A stretch of 64,000 nt of DNA from Straminergon stramineum (GCA_963920665.1 OY987267.1:23312001-23376000), one strand, 5' to 3'. Counted from the stretch's first letter, positions 1 through 13,147 are shown. Translations and numbers: made by a program. The notes: generated by a model from the sequence alone, not told the origin.

Positions 1-840
1 TATGATAATTTATGAGGATTCTATGATGAGAATTGGGAAAGCCGATGGTGCTGACTAAAAGAAATTAATAGTTTCAAATGAGAAATCAATAGCGCTAGAA
101 TGAATTCTTATAATGCGGCATCAATTGTTACCTGAAGCTGCTATAGTGTATCTTGAAATTGGAGTATCAAAGCACAATATGAGCAATTGTTGATGTAGTT
201 AGGACATGGAGAGAATGCAATCAAAGATACTATTTGATGGTGGCTAGAAGAAAAAGCTAAAGCTATGAATTTAGAGAACAATCAAATAAATTTCCTAGTC
301 TTAGATTAATTATAATAAATCTGATCTTATCTATTGTAAGTATAGAATTGAATATTTACCCTTCTCCTTCAATTGTGCACAACCTTGGGGCAGTAATGAT
401 CTTTAGGAATTACCTATAGAGCACCTATACCTCCTTGTGAACGAACTCAAAACTATAGGAATTTGTCAATAGTTCATCTATAGAAAATTCCCATCTACAT
501 GACACTTGGCACTTTTTAATACAAAAATGAATTAATTTATGCCAAATCCAGCCTTCACATATGGTATATATTTTGTCTTGCAGAGAATGGTCAATATCAT
601 TCACCCCCTTCATTCCAAAATTTTATTTTTGGAACAATCAAAATATTTGAGTGTCTTTATTGATTACACAAGGTGTACTTCTCATTCATTCCAATTTCCT
701 GTAACTATGTTCTAGATAATTGACATAAAATTGGTACAAATCTCTGAAATTTCTTCATGACCTTGTTCACAATAAATAATATGTCTTTGGTAGAAGTCAG
801 AGTTTAACCCTTAAACGACGTCACAGCTATTTTGGGGCCA
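1..840. other. AT-rich spacer, no gene seen
   Basis: No ORF here has coding character or splice-bounded exons. The sequence is AT-rich and unrecognised. A TTAACCCTTAAACG string at about 802 resembles the ends of the TTAACCCCT repeat families found elsewhere in the window, so part of this stretch may be an old insertion. Confidence 0.5.
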
Positions 841-1036
841 ATGAACACTTGAAGAAATCTTCGTTTGCCTCAACAATATCTACATGACATGTTTGTTGAG
901 GCAAACACAAAATCTATGTTGAAAAATACAGAAAAACGTGGATTTAAATGCAGAAAAACGCAGATTTTCCATTTGCTTCAACAAACACATCATACAGATT
1001 TTGTTGAGGCAAATGTAGATTTCTTCGAGTGGAATG
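841..1036. repeat. Imperfect foldback (inverted-repeat) element
   Basis: A 14-bp perfect inverted repeat, GTTTGCCTCAACAA at 863-876 and its complement at 893-906, is nested in a longer imperfect one. In the longer repeat, 841-885 pairs with about 995-1036, and both arms share the AGAAATC and TTGCCTCAACAA blocks. The third arm-like copy means the same unit appears three times within about 170 bp. It lies about 750 bp upstream of AUG5. It could be a MITE-type foldback or a small-RNA hairpin precursor; no flanking target duplication was clear. Confidence 0.6.
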
Positions 1037-1788
1037 ACAAAGAATCTCTCCATGTAGGATAGAAGTGCAACTATTCATCCTCCAAATTGTGTGAAGAGGG
1101 GAGGTCTTCTATAGTAGTTTGACTTCCGATGAGTGATGTTTTGCATTTTCTTAAGCCAACAAATTTCACTGTACCATAACAAAACAGATGATTTCCAAAG
1201 AGACCAGCTCCTCCTTTAAGGGTAGGGTTAAGCGTATTTTCATCTTTTCAACCCAGGGACAATCTTTTTTTCCTCCCCTTGGTACCTCGGTTGGTACACT
1301 TTGATTCGTCCCACCTACAGATTCCACACAGATATCCCACTCCCTGGTACAAATACTTCCACCGAAGGACGTACATACTACTACTGAAAGGAGCCAGTCA
1401 GCGACAGATGGATGTGAAGCTCCGTCCATCCGTCCATCGTTCGTCCTTCAATATTCCATCCAAAACTTACAAATGCCTTCTTTCCCGCCTCCAGCTGCGC
1501 TTGCCAGGGCGGGGGCTCGAGCTTCCCAAATCGCAGGGCTCTCGACGTCGTGGTCTGGCTATGGCGGGCCCAATGTAACTTAGTTATCGTTGCCACTGAA
1601 GGCGTTTGAATGATTCCAGCACGCCGCCGAAAAAATTTCAGGTCGATGGGATTGACATTGTGTTGCCAGTTAGGGCGTGGCCCGGGATCCGGTAAGTTCT
1701 TGGCGTTTGGGCGGCGTTGGTGGTGTGGAAGTGGCGATGGAGATTTGGAGATGGATTGAAAGGATTTGAGGGGGAGGTTTGGGAAGCG

Positions 1789-4700
1789 ATGCAGGGCGGC
1801 AGCCGTGGTGGAAGTGGCGGTGCGCCGACTGCTGAAGCGATTATCGAATGGCTGCAGCAGGAGATGGGATACAGGGCGTCCCCGTCGGCGGAGGCCTTGC
1901 GGAGGATTTGCAGGGGGAATATGATGTTGGTGTGGAAGTTTCTGTTGGACAGGGTGAAGTCCGACCAGACGGTGGAAAAGATTCGGCGTAATATTCATGT
2001 GCATGGGAGTCCGTCGCGCGGGGGGAAACGTGAATTGAGGGAGGACGCCGGGGATGAGAAGGAGAAGGAGAAAGAGAAGGAGGTGGAGGCGGGCAAGAGT
2101 GAGCGATCGAATGTGGGAAAGAGTGTGAGGAGGTATAATAAGAGCCGATCGAGGCCTGGAACGGGGGACAGGCCGAAGTCGAGGGAAGGTGTGGAGAGAG
2201 AAAGAGAGAAGGTGGCAGATAGTGAAGACTCCATTGAGAAAGCGTTGCGTGAGAGGGACGCGGCGGAGCAGGAGGTGGAGAAATTGAGACTGTCTGTGCA
2301 GCGCATGGGGAAAGACTTGAAAAGCCGCATGCTCGATGCTTCGAAGGAAGAAATTGAACGCCAGCGCGTTTCTGAAGAGAGAAATAATTCGAGGTGAGAC
2401 GATGATTCGCATTTATAATAACATACCTTCCGAATTATTTGAACTGTGAAAAACTTGATTGTTTGGGACTTTTTGATGATTTTGTTAGCTTGATGTCGGA
2501 CTCTCGAGTGGGTGATTCTTACTGCAATGGTTTGTAGACACAAGCAGGTATTGCTCGAATCATATGACCAACGGTCAGAACAGTCTACTCGCATATTTAT
2601 GGAATACTGGAAGCGACTTCACGTTCATGTTGAGCATGCGAGAGATGCACAGAGAGGAAAGTCGGTTCCCTCCGACCTCATCCAAGAACGTTTGCAAGGC
2701 AACTCGGATGCACATTCCTCGACATCAGCTACTGTGTCTGATGACAAACAAGTGTTACGGGAGACTCCTCAAGAGCGAAACATTCGTCAAGCGTGTGAAG
2801 TTCTCTCGTCTGCTTTACTGGATAGAATTAGGGTCTCTTTTCCAGCGTACGATGGTGCAAGCAGCCAGTCCGACGGGCAGCTGGAAGCTGCCAAGTTGAG
2901 CTTTGAAGTGGACGGGGACGGCATTCCCGAAGAAGTGAAAGATATTGCAGTGAATCTGTTGAAAAATCCACCTCTATTATTACTAGCCATGGCTGACTAC
3001 ACCAAGCGTGTTGTGGCCACTGTTGACTCTGAAACTGAGAAGATTGACGTTCGAGCTGATGCTGAACGGCTTAGGTGCGTCTGATTTGTACTCTACATGT
3101 AGAATCGCTGAAGAGTTCTTGTTACGCTGTGACTGTCTGACGTTCAACCTTTATTCAGTTAAATATGAATTGCGCCAGATTTTTCAAATCACATCACCAG
3201 CTTAGACTTTAGAAGGCAGAGAGTTGGAGCTGCACACTGAACGCTCTCGGTGTAATGTTCAATTAGGATAAGTTCCTAGGTCTTCTGCATTGTGTGACTG
3301 CCTCGTCCTTTATATTAATTTGTTCCCTCAGGAGTGCAGGTACAGGTATGAGAACAATAGGGTTCTCGAGGATATTTCAGCCGAAGTCGATGATCTGTTG
3401 AATGTGCACCGCCGTAATCCCAGGGGGAGCACTAAGGAAGCTAAAAATACCTTCAAACAACTTCGAGAAAGACAGGTTAATATTTGATTTCCTTTGGTAG
3501 CTCCAGACCATTCAGTTTGGACATCAATACCTTGCACAGATTGTCAACCTGTACTGCTTGTGTTTTCACAGGCTTTCTTTGAATGCCTCAGTGGATTGCA
3601 TGGGCAAGACTGACTCATCTGGTAGGTGCTTATAACTCACCGATCTCTTTTGCTAACCGAGTCTGTCATTGACAGAGGGCTCATGCGCATCAGTTCATGG
3701 CCACTGAGGATGCAGTGAACCAGGCTTCTGATGCTAAGAGACGAAGCGACGAGCTTATATTAAGGATCCATGATGTTGGTGGTGATTCCAGCGCGCCAAC
3801 CACTGGTCCTCTTCGCCAACATGAAGTAAGACTCTTATTTGGCTTTCAATTATGGTCACCCTTGTCTTTGCACGCGCATTACCTGGTTTCGTAATTCTGC
3901 TCTGTAGCGCTGACACGAAGTATGCTTCTACTTCTGTGCTTTGCAGCTAGAGGTGTGGGCAAAGGAAAGAGAGCTGGCAGGAGTTCGAGCAAGTGTAAAT
4001 ACTCTTACAGCAGAGGTTCAGCGGCTCCATAAGTTATGTGAAGAGCGCAGAAAAGCAGAAGAGGCACTCCGTCAGAAGTGGAAAAGAATAGAAGAATTTG
4101 ACTCCAGGCGTTTGGGATTGGAAGCTATCTATACAGCCCTTCTCCGTGCTAACATGGTACGTATATATTCCTGTTTTGTGATTTGTCGCGCTTGAAAGGA
4201 GATTCAGTATATCGATATAAAACAATTAAATGTAATGCAATTGTCTAAATATGGGAATGATGAATACAGCCGAGGCAGGCAAAGGTTGCTGAGAAATGCG
4301 TTGGGTCTATTTTCTCGTGCTTTTATACTGTTTCAAGCCTGTCAAGTAAATGCGACTGCTGGAATTGATGAATAATGTCGTCTATTGTTTTCAGGCAGCA
4401 GCGGCTGCATGGGAACATCACTCGAGGGCATCGAGGGAGCAATCGGCAAGCACAATTATTCCTATATGCGAGTCTCTACAAAACAAATCCAACGCCGCCC
4501 GTGATATCATAGAGAGAGAACTTTCTGCATTTCAAAGGGGTCCCGATAACCGCCTGTATATGATGGCAGCTTCCTCTCAGGTAATGCATTTTATCCTGAA
4601 AATCAGCCAAGGAAATCAGAGTAATGAGTTTTCTTTAGAAATTTGCTTGTGAGGTGGAAGATATTCCTCTGAACTAGAGCTAAAGACTCACTTGTCTTGA

Positions 4701-6069
4701 ATATTATCAGGGCCTTTTAGAGGGAATGATGACGATTACTGCGAGCGGGGCTGAAGCTATTGCCGCCGCTGAGAGGAGCGCTGACTTGCTCACCGCAAGG
4801 GCAGCAAGTGGAGATCCATCCGCCATTCCTTCGATTTGCCGCATTTCAGCAGCCACACATTATTCTTCTGGTATTTTTGAGACTTCACTCGTTGCACATC
4901 TCAAATTTATTTCTTCGTTTCGATGTGTAGAACGCTCAGTATCTTTATATTTATATTAGTTAGTTATCTGGCAATGGGAACTATGTGTCTTGAAGACCTT
5001 GAATTTACTGAATCATGATATTTTATCTAGCATGATTGTCATCGTTAGTTCTACTCTGCGTCGATACCCAGATTTTTCTAGTCTTCTCCTTGAGTTGATT
5101 CACTTTTTACGGGCTGAGGAGATGTCAATGCATGTATGAGGTTCTTTTCACATTCTTAGATCTATGTGTTTGCTGCAGGAGAAGGTGGGGACTTGGGGTT
5201 AGCTCAGATTGTGGACTCTTTGCGGTTCTTTCTCCGACCTGGTGGGACTTCTGCGAACCTAATAGAGGATCTTGCTAAAGCAGTGAATCAAGTGCAGACC
5301 CTGAAGGACCTCCTCAAAAGTGGTCGTGGCCTGTTAGCTGCTGCTAGTTCATCGATACCAGAGTATGAGAGGTAATTATGTCTCGGTGTTTCATGTTTCG
5401 GTGGCTTGCAGATAATACAGTAAGGCATATCCAATCCATCTAACTTCTGTATTTGTTTCTGCACTTAACAGGACTGTGGCATTCTGCACTGAGAAGTCAG
5501 CTGAGGAAGATAAAACTGCCCTAGAGATGTGGCTCCCAGAGCTCAAGAGTGCAGTTCAAGAGGCTCAACGATGCTTGGAAGACTGCAAGCGCGTACGTGG
5601 TCTGGTGAGTATCCAAATTTTTTCATTTGACTTTAGGGTGTACATATCTGGGGAAGATCTGGGTATTTGATGCACTGAAATTCCATCAGGTTTCCCATCA
5701 TATCTGGAATATTCCTTTTCTTGCAAGGCATGCCAAAGTCACGCTCGAACTCCTCAACAGATGGATCTTGTATTTGATGCTAAGTCTCGGATTTAGAGTC
5801 TGGATACATCGACAAACACATGTTTTTTACTGCAAATATTGCGACACAGTACATATTTTAATCAATCACTAGCACCAGAGATATTGTTCATTCCTGTCTT
5901 GGAACTAATCTATAAAGTGCTTCTTGCACTTACGCAGGTTGATGAGTGGTGGGAACAGCCTGCAGCCAGTGTGGTTGATTGGGTGACTGTTGATGGCCAA
6001 AACGTTGGTGCATGGCTGGCTCTGGTGAAACAACTCCAGACAACCTTCTACGAGAAACAACTATTGTAA
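1789..6069 (+). CDS. AUG5: AUGMIN subunit 5 (HAUS5-like), ten exons
   Basis: This is a subunit of the augmin complex, which recruits gamma-tubulin to existing microtubules for branching nucleation in spindle and phragmoplast. Exons: 1789-2393, 2538-3074, 3340-3475, 3676-3825, 3947-4156, 4395-4580, 4711-4870, 5179-5371, 5472-5604, 5938-6069. All have GT-AG borders and compatible phases, giving 813 residues, close to the roughly 800 known for plant AUG5. Family-like blocks are the N-terminal [14 protein letters not shown] and [19 protein letters not shown], the mid-region [32 protein letters not shown], and near the C terminus [20 protein letters not shown]. Lys/Glu-rich coiled coil covers residues about 90-200. 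The Met at 1789 was chosen because family members start just before the EAIIEWLQ block; an in-frame Met at 1717 would add 24 residues. The stop TAA lies inside a good splice donor (TT then GTAAGA), so a further exon is possible. Confidence 0.93.
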
Positions 6070-7799
6070 GATGTTTAAATCGCAATTTTTTTACAGTACT
6101 CGAAGGACATCAAAATCGGCTCCAAAGAACATCCTGCCTCCTGCTGGAGTGGTGGACTGCGAACACCGAACACCGTCGTTACATGCAGTTTGCTGCGCTT
6201 GTGAATAGTATACCGGTACTGTGTTATCGTCTCAGGTCCTCGTGAGGAAGCCCAAAGTGCTGATAAATACTGCCATTTCCACTTCATCGTGGGTAATTGT
6301 CAGAGTGCTTATCAAAAGCTATATCTCAGCTCCAGGCATGTCACTCTAACGAAGCGTAGTCATACATGTTTCGGAGCTTCGGAGCAAATTCATTATACTT
6401 GAATATATCCATGAATGGTTTCAGAAGCGAAGGTTATTATTGTGGTGAACGATTTGTTAAAACATCAAATTTAAGTATTGGCCAGTTCGATTCACTGTTG
6501 GCTATGTCGCATCAGTTCCTGCTGATTGAGGTTGTGGACCGTGTTCACATTGGTAGTGGCTTCGTCGTTCCTTTCTGTGAAACAGATTTATGCCCTTATA
6601 CTTTTGCAGACCATCCAACCCAACCAGGGTGTTCGTCAATGCGTGTTGTGTAGGTGATTGCGAAATTGTCCCATATCGTTTGTGGTACGTACCGCTCAAC
6701 TTGGGATATATACAGAACGGGATGAGCCCGCTCAAGTATACCTTTTTCGGCCATCTGGCTAAGATCATGTGTAGTATCTGTTCTTATGAGTTTAATTTCT
6801 GGTACGGGGGTTATCGATCCCCATGTTATTAATCTAAATTTTCAGCGGGTGCGGGTCCATCTGGTAGCTTGCTGCCCGGACTTGCGCGTGTCGCCTTGGA
6901 ATTGTACTACTTCTTTGTCTGGCGCAGCCCCAATCCTCTCCCGAGGATCCAATTCGAACCCTAAATTGCATTCTGATTGAAAGTTTGATTCCACCTGATC
7001 TCGTGTCCATGAGATATGTACCAATTAGAGGATGAAAATCATCTAGCACTGGGTGTTTCGCTCTTATTTGCTCACTGCTTACGAAGACTTACAGAGATCT
7101 TGAAATCTCTAGTGACTCTGCGAGGTGCAATATCGCTAAGCGAAGGAATGCCTACTGTCCATTGGCTGACTTCAATCTGGAAGAAAAAAAATTTGGTCCC
7201 TCGTGATATGTGATTTGAGCCAAGTTATTCGCGTTTGTCATCTAAATGAATACATGTTAGGATTTTCTTTACTATGGACACTAGCTTGAGTCATCAAAGA
7301 AATACAACACTAATCCTCTGTTGTTCAGCTTTCCATCTATGTTTGTTCGCAGTTATGAATGAAGAATACGAAGGAATAAACTCCGTCTTTGATGGAGACA
7401 TCTCAAGATCCAAAAAAAATTCGCTGGAATAACAAATTCCAGATTGAAAAATATTCTCCGCATAATAATTGGAACTTCCTACTTGTCGAACAAAATTCCT
7501 ACCACTGTATACACTAACATTCATTAATAAAAAAGAAACAAACTACTCCCAAAACTCCAGAAGAGGCTAACGAACTCCCATATCCCTCCCCAGCATCATA
7601 TAGGCTGCAATGTGGAACCTCAAGTGAGCATAAGTTAATCTCATTTCATGGCGGTCTCAAACAGGGATCAAAGTTCTCTCCAAGTACTCTCTAAAAAAAA
7701 GTTTGGAGCTTTCCCTGAAAGTGATCGAAGTGTTTGCCAAAAAGTGTTTCTCAATAAAGATTGGGAGTATTTTCTTCAAGAGTGTTTCTGGGTCATCGT
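6070..7799. other. Spacer between AUG5 and GAD
   Basis: The convergent intergenic region should hold the 3' UTRs of AUG5 and of the opposing GAD gene. Short open frames are present in several frames, but none has recognisable domains or flanking splice signals. No repeat was recognised. Confidence 0.5.
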
Positions 7800-10031
7800 T
7801 TAACAAACGCCGGCCCGAGGGCTGTGAAGCGGGCTGGTTCGAGGTCCGAACGAGTCTAACTTATTAAGACGCAAGGTGAGGCCGAACGATTTCATTTTCT
7901 TCACTTCAGCAGCCGATTTCGGGAGCGGCGAGTGCAGCTCCTCAGTCTCCTGTTCCACCGCCTCCGTCACGGACTGAATGAGCTTGCTCGGCCTGGCGTC
8001 CAAGTACGCCAGCACGCGCTTGATGTCCGTCACCAGCCGATCAGCAAGGGATCTGCTGAAATCCTCGCGCACCACCACTCGCAGGAGCGTGACGTGCTGC
8101 GCATCGGGCGCCATAGTGTAAGCAGGCACCGTCCATCCATACTTTCGCAGTCCGTCGCTGATTTCGTACTCGTCATGGTCTTGGCTGTTGAGCAGAGAGA
8201 ACGCCACCACGGGGACGCCGATTTCCTTCGACAAGATTTTGAAGCGGCCGAGGCTCTTGATGGCATCCGTGAAGAACTTGGCGTTCATGGCGCAGTTTGT
8301 CATGATGTTCTTGTATCCGTGGAACCCTAGACGGATGAGCTGGTAGTACTGCGCGATCACTTGGCTCGCGCCTTTGGAGAAGTTGAGTGTGAAAGTTGGC
8401 TGGTCGGCGCCGAGGTAGTTCACACGGAAGATGAGCTCCTCAGGGAGATCCTGCTTGTTGCGCCACACCACCCAGCCTATGCCGGCGTACACCAGGCCGT
8501 ACTTGTGGCCGGAAACGTTGATGCTCGTCACGAGGGGCAGGCGGAAGTCCCAGACGAGGTCGGGGTAGATGAACGGCGCTATGAAGCCGCCGCTGGCGGC
8601 GTCCACGTGAATCGGAATGTTCCACCTGATTGTTGATTTTCACTTCGGTTGGTCAGTGCACGGATTCAGTCAATTCTGAAGTTGCAGAAGCAGTATTCCT
8701 CATTGTGATTTCTAATTCTGTCATAGTTTGACCGTGTTTTTAACGTTTTGCAATCTTTTAGTGTGCATGCAGCTGAAGAGTAGAGTCTATGAAAACAGTG
8801 CTGAAGAAACGAAATCAGAAACGCAATTATGCAATCAAGTAAAACAGAGGATTCCGATTCCTCGTAACCCATGATTTTTGGAAAAGTAGTAAGAAAAGAG
8901 TGTGTCTGACAGGAAATGGAGGTCTTCGGAGGAGTTTGAGTGGAGAGACTAAAGTACCCTTTCTCTGCGTTCTTTTTCTCCAGCAGGTCGTTTAGCGTCT
9001 GCACATCTTCAAATTCGCCATTGTATGTCGACCCGAGGATCGCACACACGCAAATGGTGTTCTCGTCACAGAGCTCGACTGCTTTCTTCGGATCCATGAC
9101 GTAGCAGTCTTCTGTGAGCCTCACCTCCCGGAGCTCTACTTCGAAGTATCGTCCGAATTTTTCCCAGCAGACCTACAAGGACCGGATCTGTCTCAGATTT
9201 GGAGCGCTCTTACTTCACCAAGGTTATTGGTTAGTGTACTTCTCTAGAGCATCGTTGACTTACCTGGACATTTGCACCTGTGACCAGGTTGGGCTTGTCC
9301 CAAGGCTTCCCCGCCGCTCTTCGCTCATTCTGCCATTTCCTCTTGAAGGCAAGACCAGCGAGCATGATGGCCTCGGATGATCCCACTGTGCCAGCTCCGA
9401 TGGCTTGTTCACCAGTCTCAATTGGTGCATTGAACAGCCGGGCAATCATGTTCACGCAGCGGTCCTGTACAAATCACAGGTCCTCATTAGCGTCTACCGT
9501 AGGGTGCAGATCCACATCGTGCATGCAAGCAACGCTATCTTTCAAAGCACCGGCATTACATTTCTCAAGAGATTGAAATTACCTGAAACTCAGTGGTGAT
9601 AGGGTATTCGTCCATGTCAATATAGTTCTTGTTAAGGGCGGACATGATGAGCTTGTCACACTCGGGCTCCATCCATGTCGTCACGAACGAGGCCAAGTTC
9701 AAGCGAGGGTTGCCGTCGAGCATGAGCTCGTCGCTGATGATCTGGTATGCGGCATCCTTGGGCGTTTCGTGATCCGGAATAGAGAACCTTCAAAAGAAAC
9801 AAATTGTTAGAACCGGCGAGATTATTTTTTCTCCTGTTTTTCCAAAATGCGAGACATGATCATTTGGAAAGCACGAGATGGTCACTGCCCATATGCTAAG
9901 AATTGTATGAAACAGTCGTCTCCGCCAACTCACTTGGGAAGCTCGCACTGCACATATCTGGAGGCAAACATGGAGTCGATGGTGTTGTGACCCCGCGTCT
10001 CCCTCATGCTCCTAACCGTCGTGAGCGCCAT
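7800..10031 (-). CDS. GAD: Glutamate decarboxylase, five exons
   Basis: This PLP-dependent cytosolic enzyme converts L-glutamate to GABA and CO2. Exons in gene order: 10031-9934, 9787-9583, 9464-9264, 9172-8958, 8625-7800. All have GT-AG borders and phases that join, giving 514 residues, near the 490-510 usual in plants. Group II decarboxylase signatures are clear: the N-terminal FASRYV block, [42 protein letters not shown] and [19 protein letters not shown], in which the lysine at about residue 281 should bind [27 protein letters not shown] closes the catalytic part in two adjoining blocks. The C-terminal tail (about residues 455-514) keeps a Lys-rich [10 protein letters not shown] stretch but has no tryptophan, unlike the calmodulin-binding tail of flowering-plant GADs. 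The start is the first Met, just ahead of the conserved FASRYV. Confidence 0.96.
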
Positions 10032-10771
10032 TTTGCTCTCGTCAAGCTTCTCCCTGCAGTCTAATTTCTCCTTTCCAAATTGCACTCTCTATAAACGCCA
10101 CTAGCTCACTTTGCTACAACCATCTAATCTCTTGTGCAGAAAATTCTATCCAAGAGTTGTACTCTAAAGCTTGCTGAGAGGCGATGTGATGGAGACTAGC
10201 TTGATGAAAACAGTGAAGTAAGATATGGACTACTTAAAGGAACTGAGCCTGGCAAGCTGAGAGCTTGGTCACTGCTCAGCGTCGATCTTGCTTTCCTAAA
10301 TCTTGCGCGCTGTTTCTGCGTACAAGACATGGAGTCAGTAGTAGTTGTTGGCAGCAACTCGGTGAGGACTTCGTATCAATGGCACGTTGATACTTGTTGT
10401 AATCGAGGATACGATACAGCAGCTGCGCTTGCGCGTTTCTCCGAAGTCTACAGTAGCGGCATTATCAAAGACCTAGCCTACCCGTCGGTCAAAGCACATG
10501 CGGAGCAAGAGAAGCAGCACCCAATGCCGACACTGCGCCCACTGCTGAAGTTATTGAGTCAGCCGGGCCCTTGGTTTAAGCTGCAGATTGAATTGGGATT
10601 AACTTACAGAGTCAGTTCTTTCCATAGTAGATAGCCTTCAATTCTACTGTAGAGTCTGTGCAAATCCAATCATTTGTCCCTTTGAAGCTCGTTCCTACTG
10701 TTGAGTAGAGTAATTGGCTCCGTCAGCAATGGATATTTCCATCCATATCCACCTACTACAGGAAAGTGAGA
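10032..10771. other. GAD upstream region
   Basis: This holds the 5' UTR and promoter region of GAD, which reads leftward. A + strand open frame of 101 codons at 10329-10634 has no recognisable domain and no supporting signals, so it is not called as a gene. Confidence 0.4.
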
Positions 10772-11392
10772 TTAACCCCAAAAATTACTGCCCAAGACCT
10801 TTCTTGAGCTTCTTGGAATTTGCTCTAAGTTAACATTTTGATAAGCTTTATCAATTTATTTTTTTGGATTTGTAACCGTGCAAATTCAAACTAGACATAC
10901 ATATTAGAGATCCCATGGGAAAAGAAAACACAACAATATCATTGATGAATTGAAAGATTATAATACTTGATCATGAGTGTGTTAAAACTATGAAAGTAAT
11001 TTGAAGTCTTTCGGTCCTCTTTTCACAAGTCAAATCTGAAATTGAGATCACCAAAAAAAATAGGAGGTTAAAGGGCATAACATACATAATCCCAGTCAAT
11101 TTATGGTTGTTGAAAATCTACTCTAATTTTTTTTAAATGAATTTTTAATGTGATTTTTCCTCCAAGATCTAGTGTAGTGGAGACTCATTTCATGAGCCCT
11201 CAATACTAGAATATCAAGATTTTCAATGGACATCCTTGCACAAAATCTTGAATAGAAAAGCATAATCATTCATTTTCCCAAATCGAATTTTTGATGCTAA
11301 AGCTAGACTTCAGAAAAGGATCTCTCAAAAATATTAAATACTAAAAACAATAGCTTGGTAAGGTTTTATTTTAACTTCAAAGTTTTGTTAAC
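10772..11392 (-). repeat. TTAACCCC family, class I copy (reversed)
   Basis: Aligned by eye, this is the reverse complement of the repeat at 31943-32597 and of the right two thirds of 55860-56796. Shared blocks include the 'ATTCAAGATTTTGT' and 'GTAGAGTAGATT' strings read on the minus strand. Its left end here is TTAACCCC at 10772. The other terminus is lost near 11392. No coding capacity was seen, so it is probably a non-autonomous element. Confidence 0.75.
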
Positions 11393-12194
11393 ACCCGGCA
11401 GAGTTTCGCGCCTCGGGCATTTCGGGGTCAATAAAACTAATATTCCGTGACTTCAATGGGTGCAGGAAGCGAGTCGTTTTTGTTCAGCACGGGGGAGGGG
11501 GGTTGGGGGGGACTTCGGGAACACATGCTGTAAGATCCAGAAGTCCAGGACTCCCCACCGAAGAAGCTCCCAGATAGTTGAGTCCATAACTGATTCTCAC
11601 GTTCTAACTGAACTTCCTTCGACTGAATCCTTCGCTGCGGCCTTCCAAGTTTGTTGGGTTGGTTCACGCCGGATTGCACCTTTGGAAAAGCCTCAGGGCC
11701 CTGGCGGCCAATTCAACCCTGTGTTGCTGCAAAATCAAACCCTAGCACATGGACTGCAGTAGCTTACTGTAATCTGTCCCCTGCCTACAGGAAGTCAGTC
11801 AGTCCAATTGGCAACTCAGGGCCCCGCATTCATTCATTTTGACTGCAGACCCCATCTGAGGTAGACCAGCCCATTTCCGCCAGCTTCCTATAACCGCCAT
11901 CCTAGTTTTGGCCCCATCACCACCATAAAACTCACCCAAATCCATTCACTATGATAGTCTACTCTAAATCCACTCATCTTCTAAAGACTGTCCCTAGCCA
12001 AGTTTTGAAATGGACATTAACAAGTTGTAAAATGCATATGTGTAAAGCATTGAATGTTTTGCCAATGTTGTCAGAGCGGTTTAAAATTTGTCACAAGTTC
12101 CTTTATACTTTGCTAGTGGATGGAATAAGAGCCAAGGTGGGTCCATTTCTGAAATGTTCACCTGTGTTCAAAAAAACTTTTCTCCCCCAACTTT
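11393..12194. other. GC-richer patch of unknown origin
   Basis: 11395-11900 is noticeably richer in G and C than its surroundings and has open frames of about 60-100 codons on both strands. None shows a domain. It may be a remnant of a gene or promoter. The rest is AT-rich. Confidence 0.3.
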
Positions 12195-12390
12195 GAGCAC
12201 TAATATTTTTCAATCTATACTGTCAAACTTGATAAAAATTTTACCACATGATCTCATACAAGTATAGTACAAGATCCTACGGTTAGATTTTTTATTTTTG
12301 AATTGTTTCTCTTTCTTGAAAGAACATAGCAGAAATGGCAATTTCAAGTGATTTTTGTCAAAAAATAGGCCTTGGTCCTTTAGGAGTTTA
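12195..12390 (-). repeat. TTAACCCC family, class II fragment
   Basis: This matches the terminal part of the class II repeat at 15590-15888. It shares the 'TACAAGATCCTA' block, the 'GCAATTTCAAGTGATTTT' type block and a degenerate end reading TTTAGGAGTTTA. Only about 200 bp is recognisable. Confidence 0.55.
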
Positions 12391-13147
12391 GTTTAGTAAA
12401 GCTTGCATTTTGGAACCCTATCTATTACTTTCTACATGATGCAGTGCTTGTTTTTGGTGAAGCCATACTTTTTTTCAGACTACACATGTGTGGGTTTTGT
12501 AAGACCTACGATCAAGAAATAGATACCTATGGCAGAATTCTTTAGAAATTCATAAGTAATTCAAAAATGCTCCGAAAAATATGAAACCACTTGGATTAGA
12601 TTCCACATCAATTTTTCTTCGAGCGAAAAATAAGGAAAAATATTTTCGTGCATCGAAGAACCATCGAAAAGGCCGACCAGCCCTTAAATGCACGGTTTAT
12701 GAGCAGACTACCTCATTCTAACAATTTTAGTGCATTAAATCCAACTTGGGTAACGTGTCAGCCTTTGATTGGTGGAAACTCCTTTGTTAATAGGTAAATG
12801 TAATGGCAGTTATAGGTTTAGGATAGGACATTTATGACTCTAGTCTAGTGGTGGATTTGTAATTTAGGACAGACCACTTTAAAAATTCATAAAAATTACA
12901 ATTTTTATCCGAAAATTATAATTCCAATTGGGTTTGATTCGTGAAACATGCGCACACCTCTGAAAAATATGTGCCCCTCCTAGAGTTGGTCCTAATATAC
13001 TCAGATTGCAAATCAGGGTGGTTATAGGTTGGTCTACCTTAACTTAGACTTGCTTGCTCCCTGCTGATGCACCCATGCACTGGGCACCCTAATTATCTTA
13101 CATGACCGGCAGGTGCGTGTTCGCATTTCATTTCTAAATATATCACG

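Noticed and set aside
1381..2412. 343-codon minus-strand open frame opposite AUG5 exon 1
   Set aside because: It mirrors a GC-rich coding exon, has a low-complexity Leu/Arg/Pro composition and no domain. The + strand has clear augmin homology.
6930..7000. Possible tRNA T-arm (TTCGAACCC string near 6954)
   Set aside because: No acceptor stem, anticodon arm or D arm could be formed around it on either strand.
10329..10634. 101-codon + strand ORF upstream of GAD
   Set aside because: No domain, no splice or promoter signal, ordinary length for chance at this composition.
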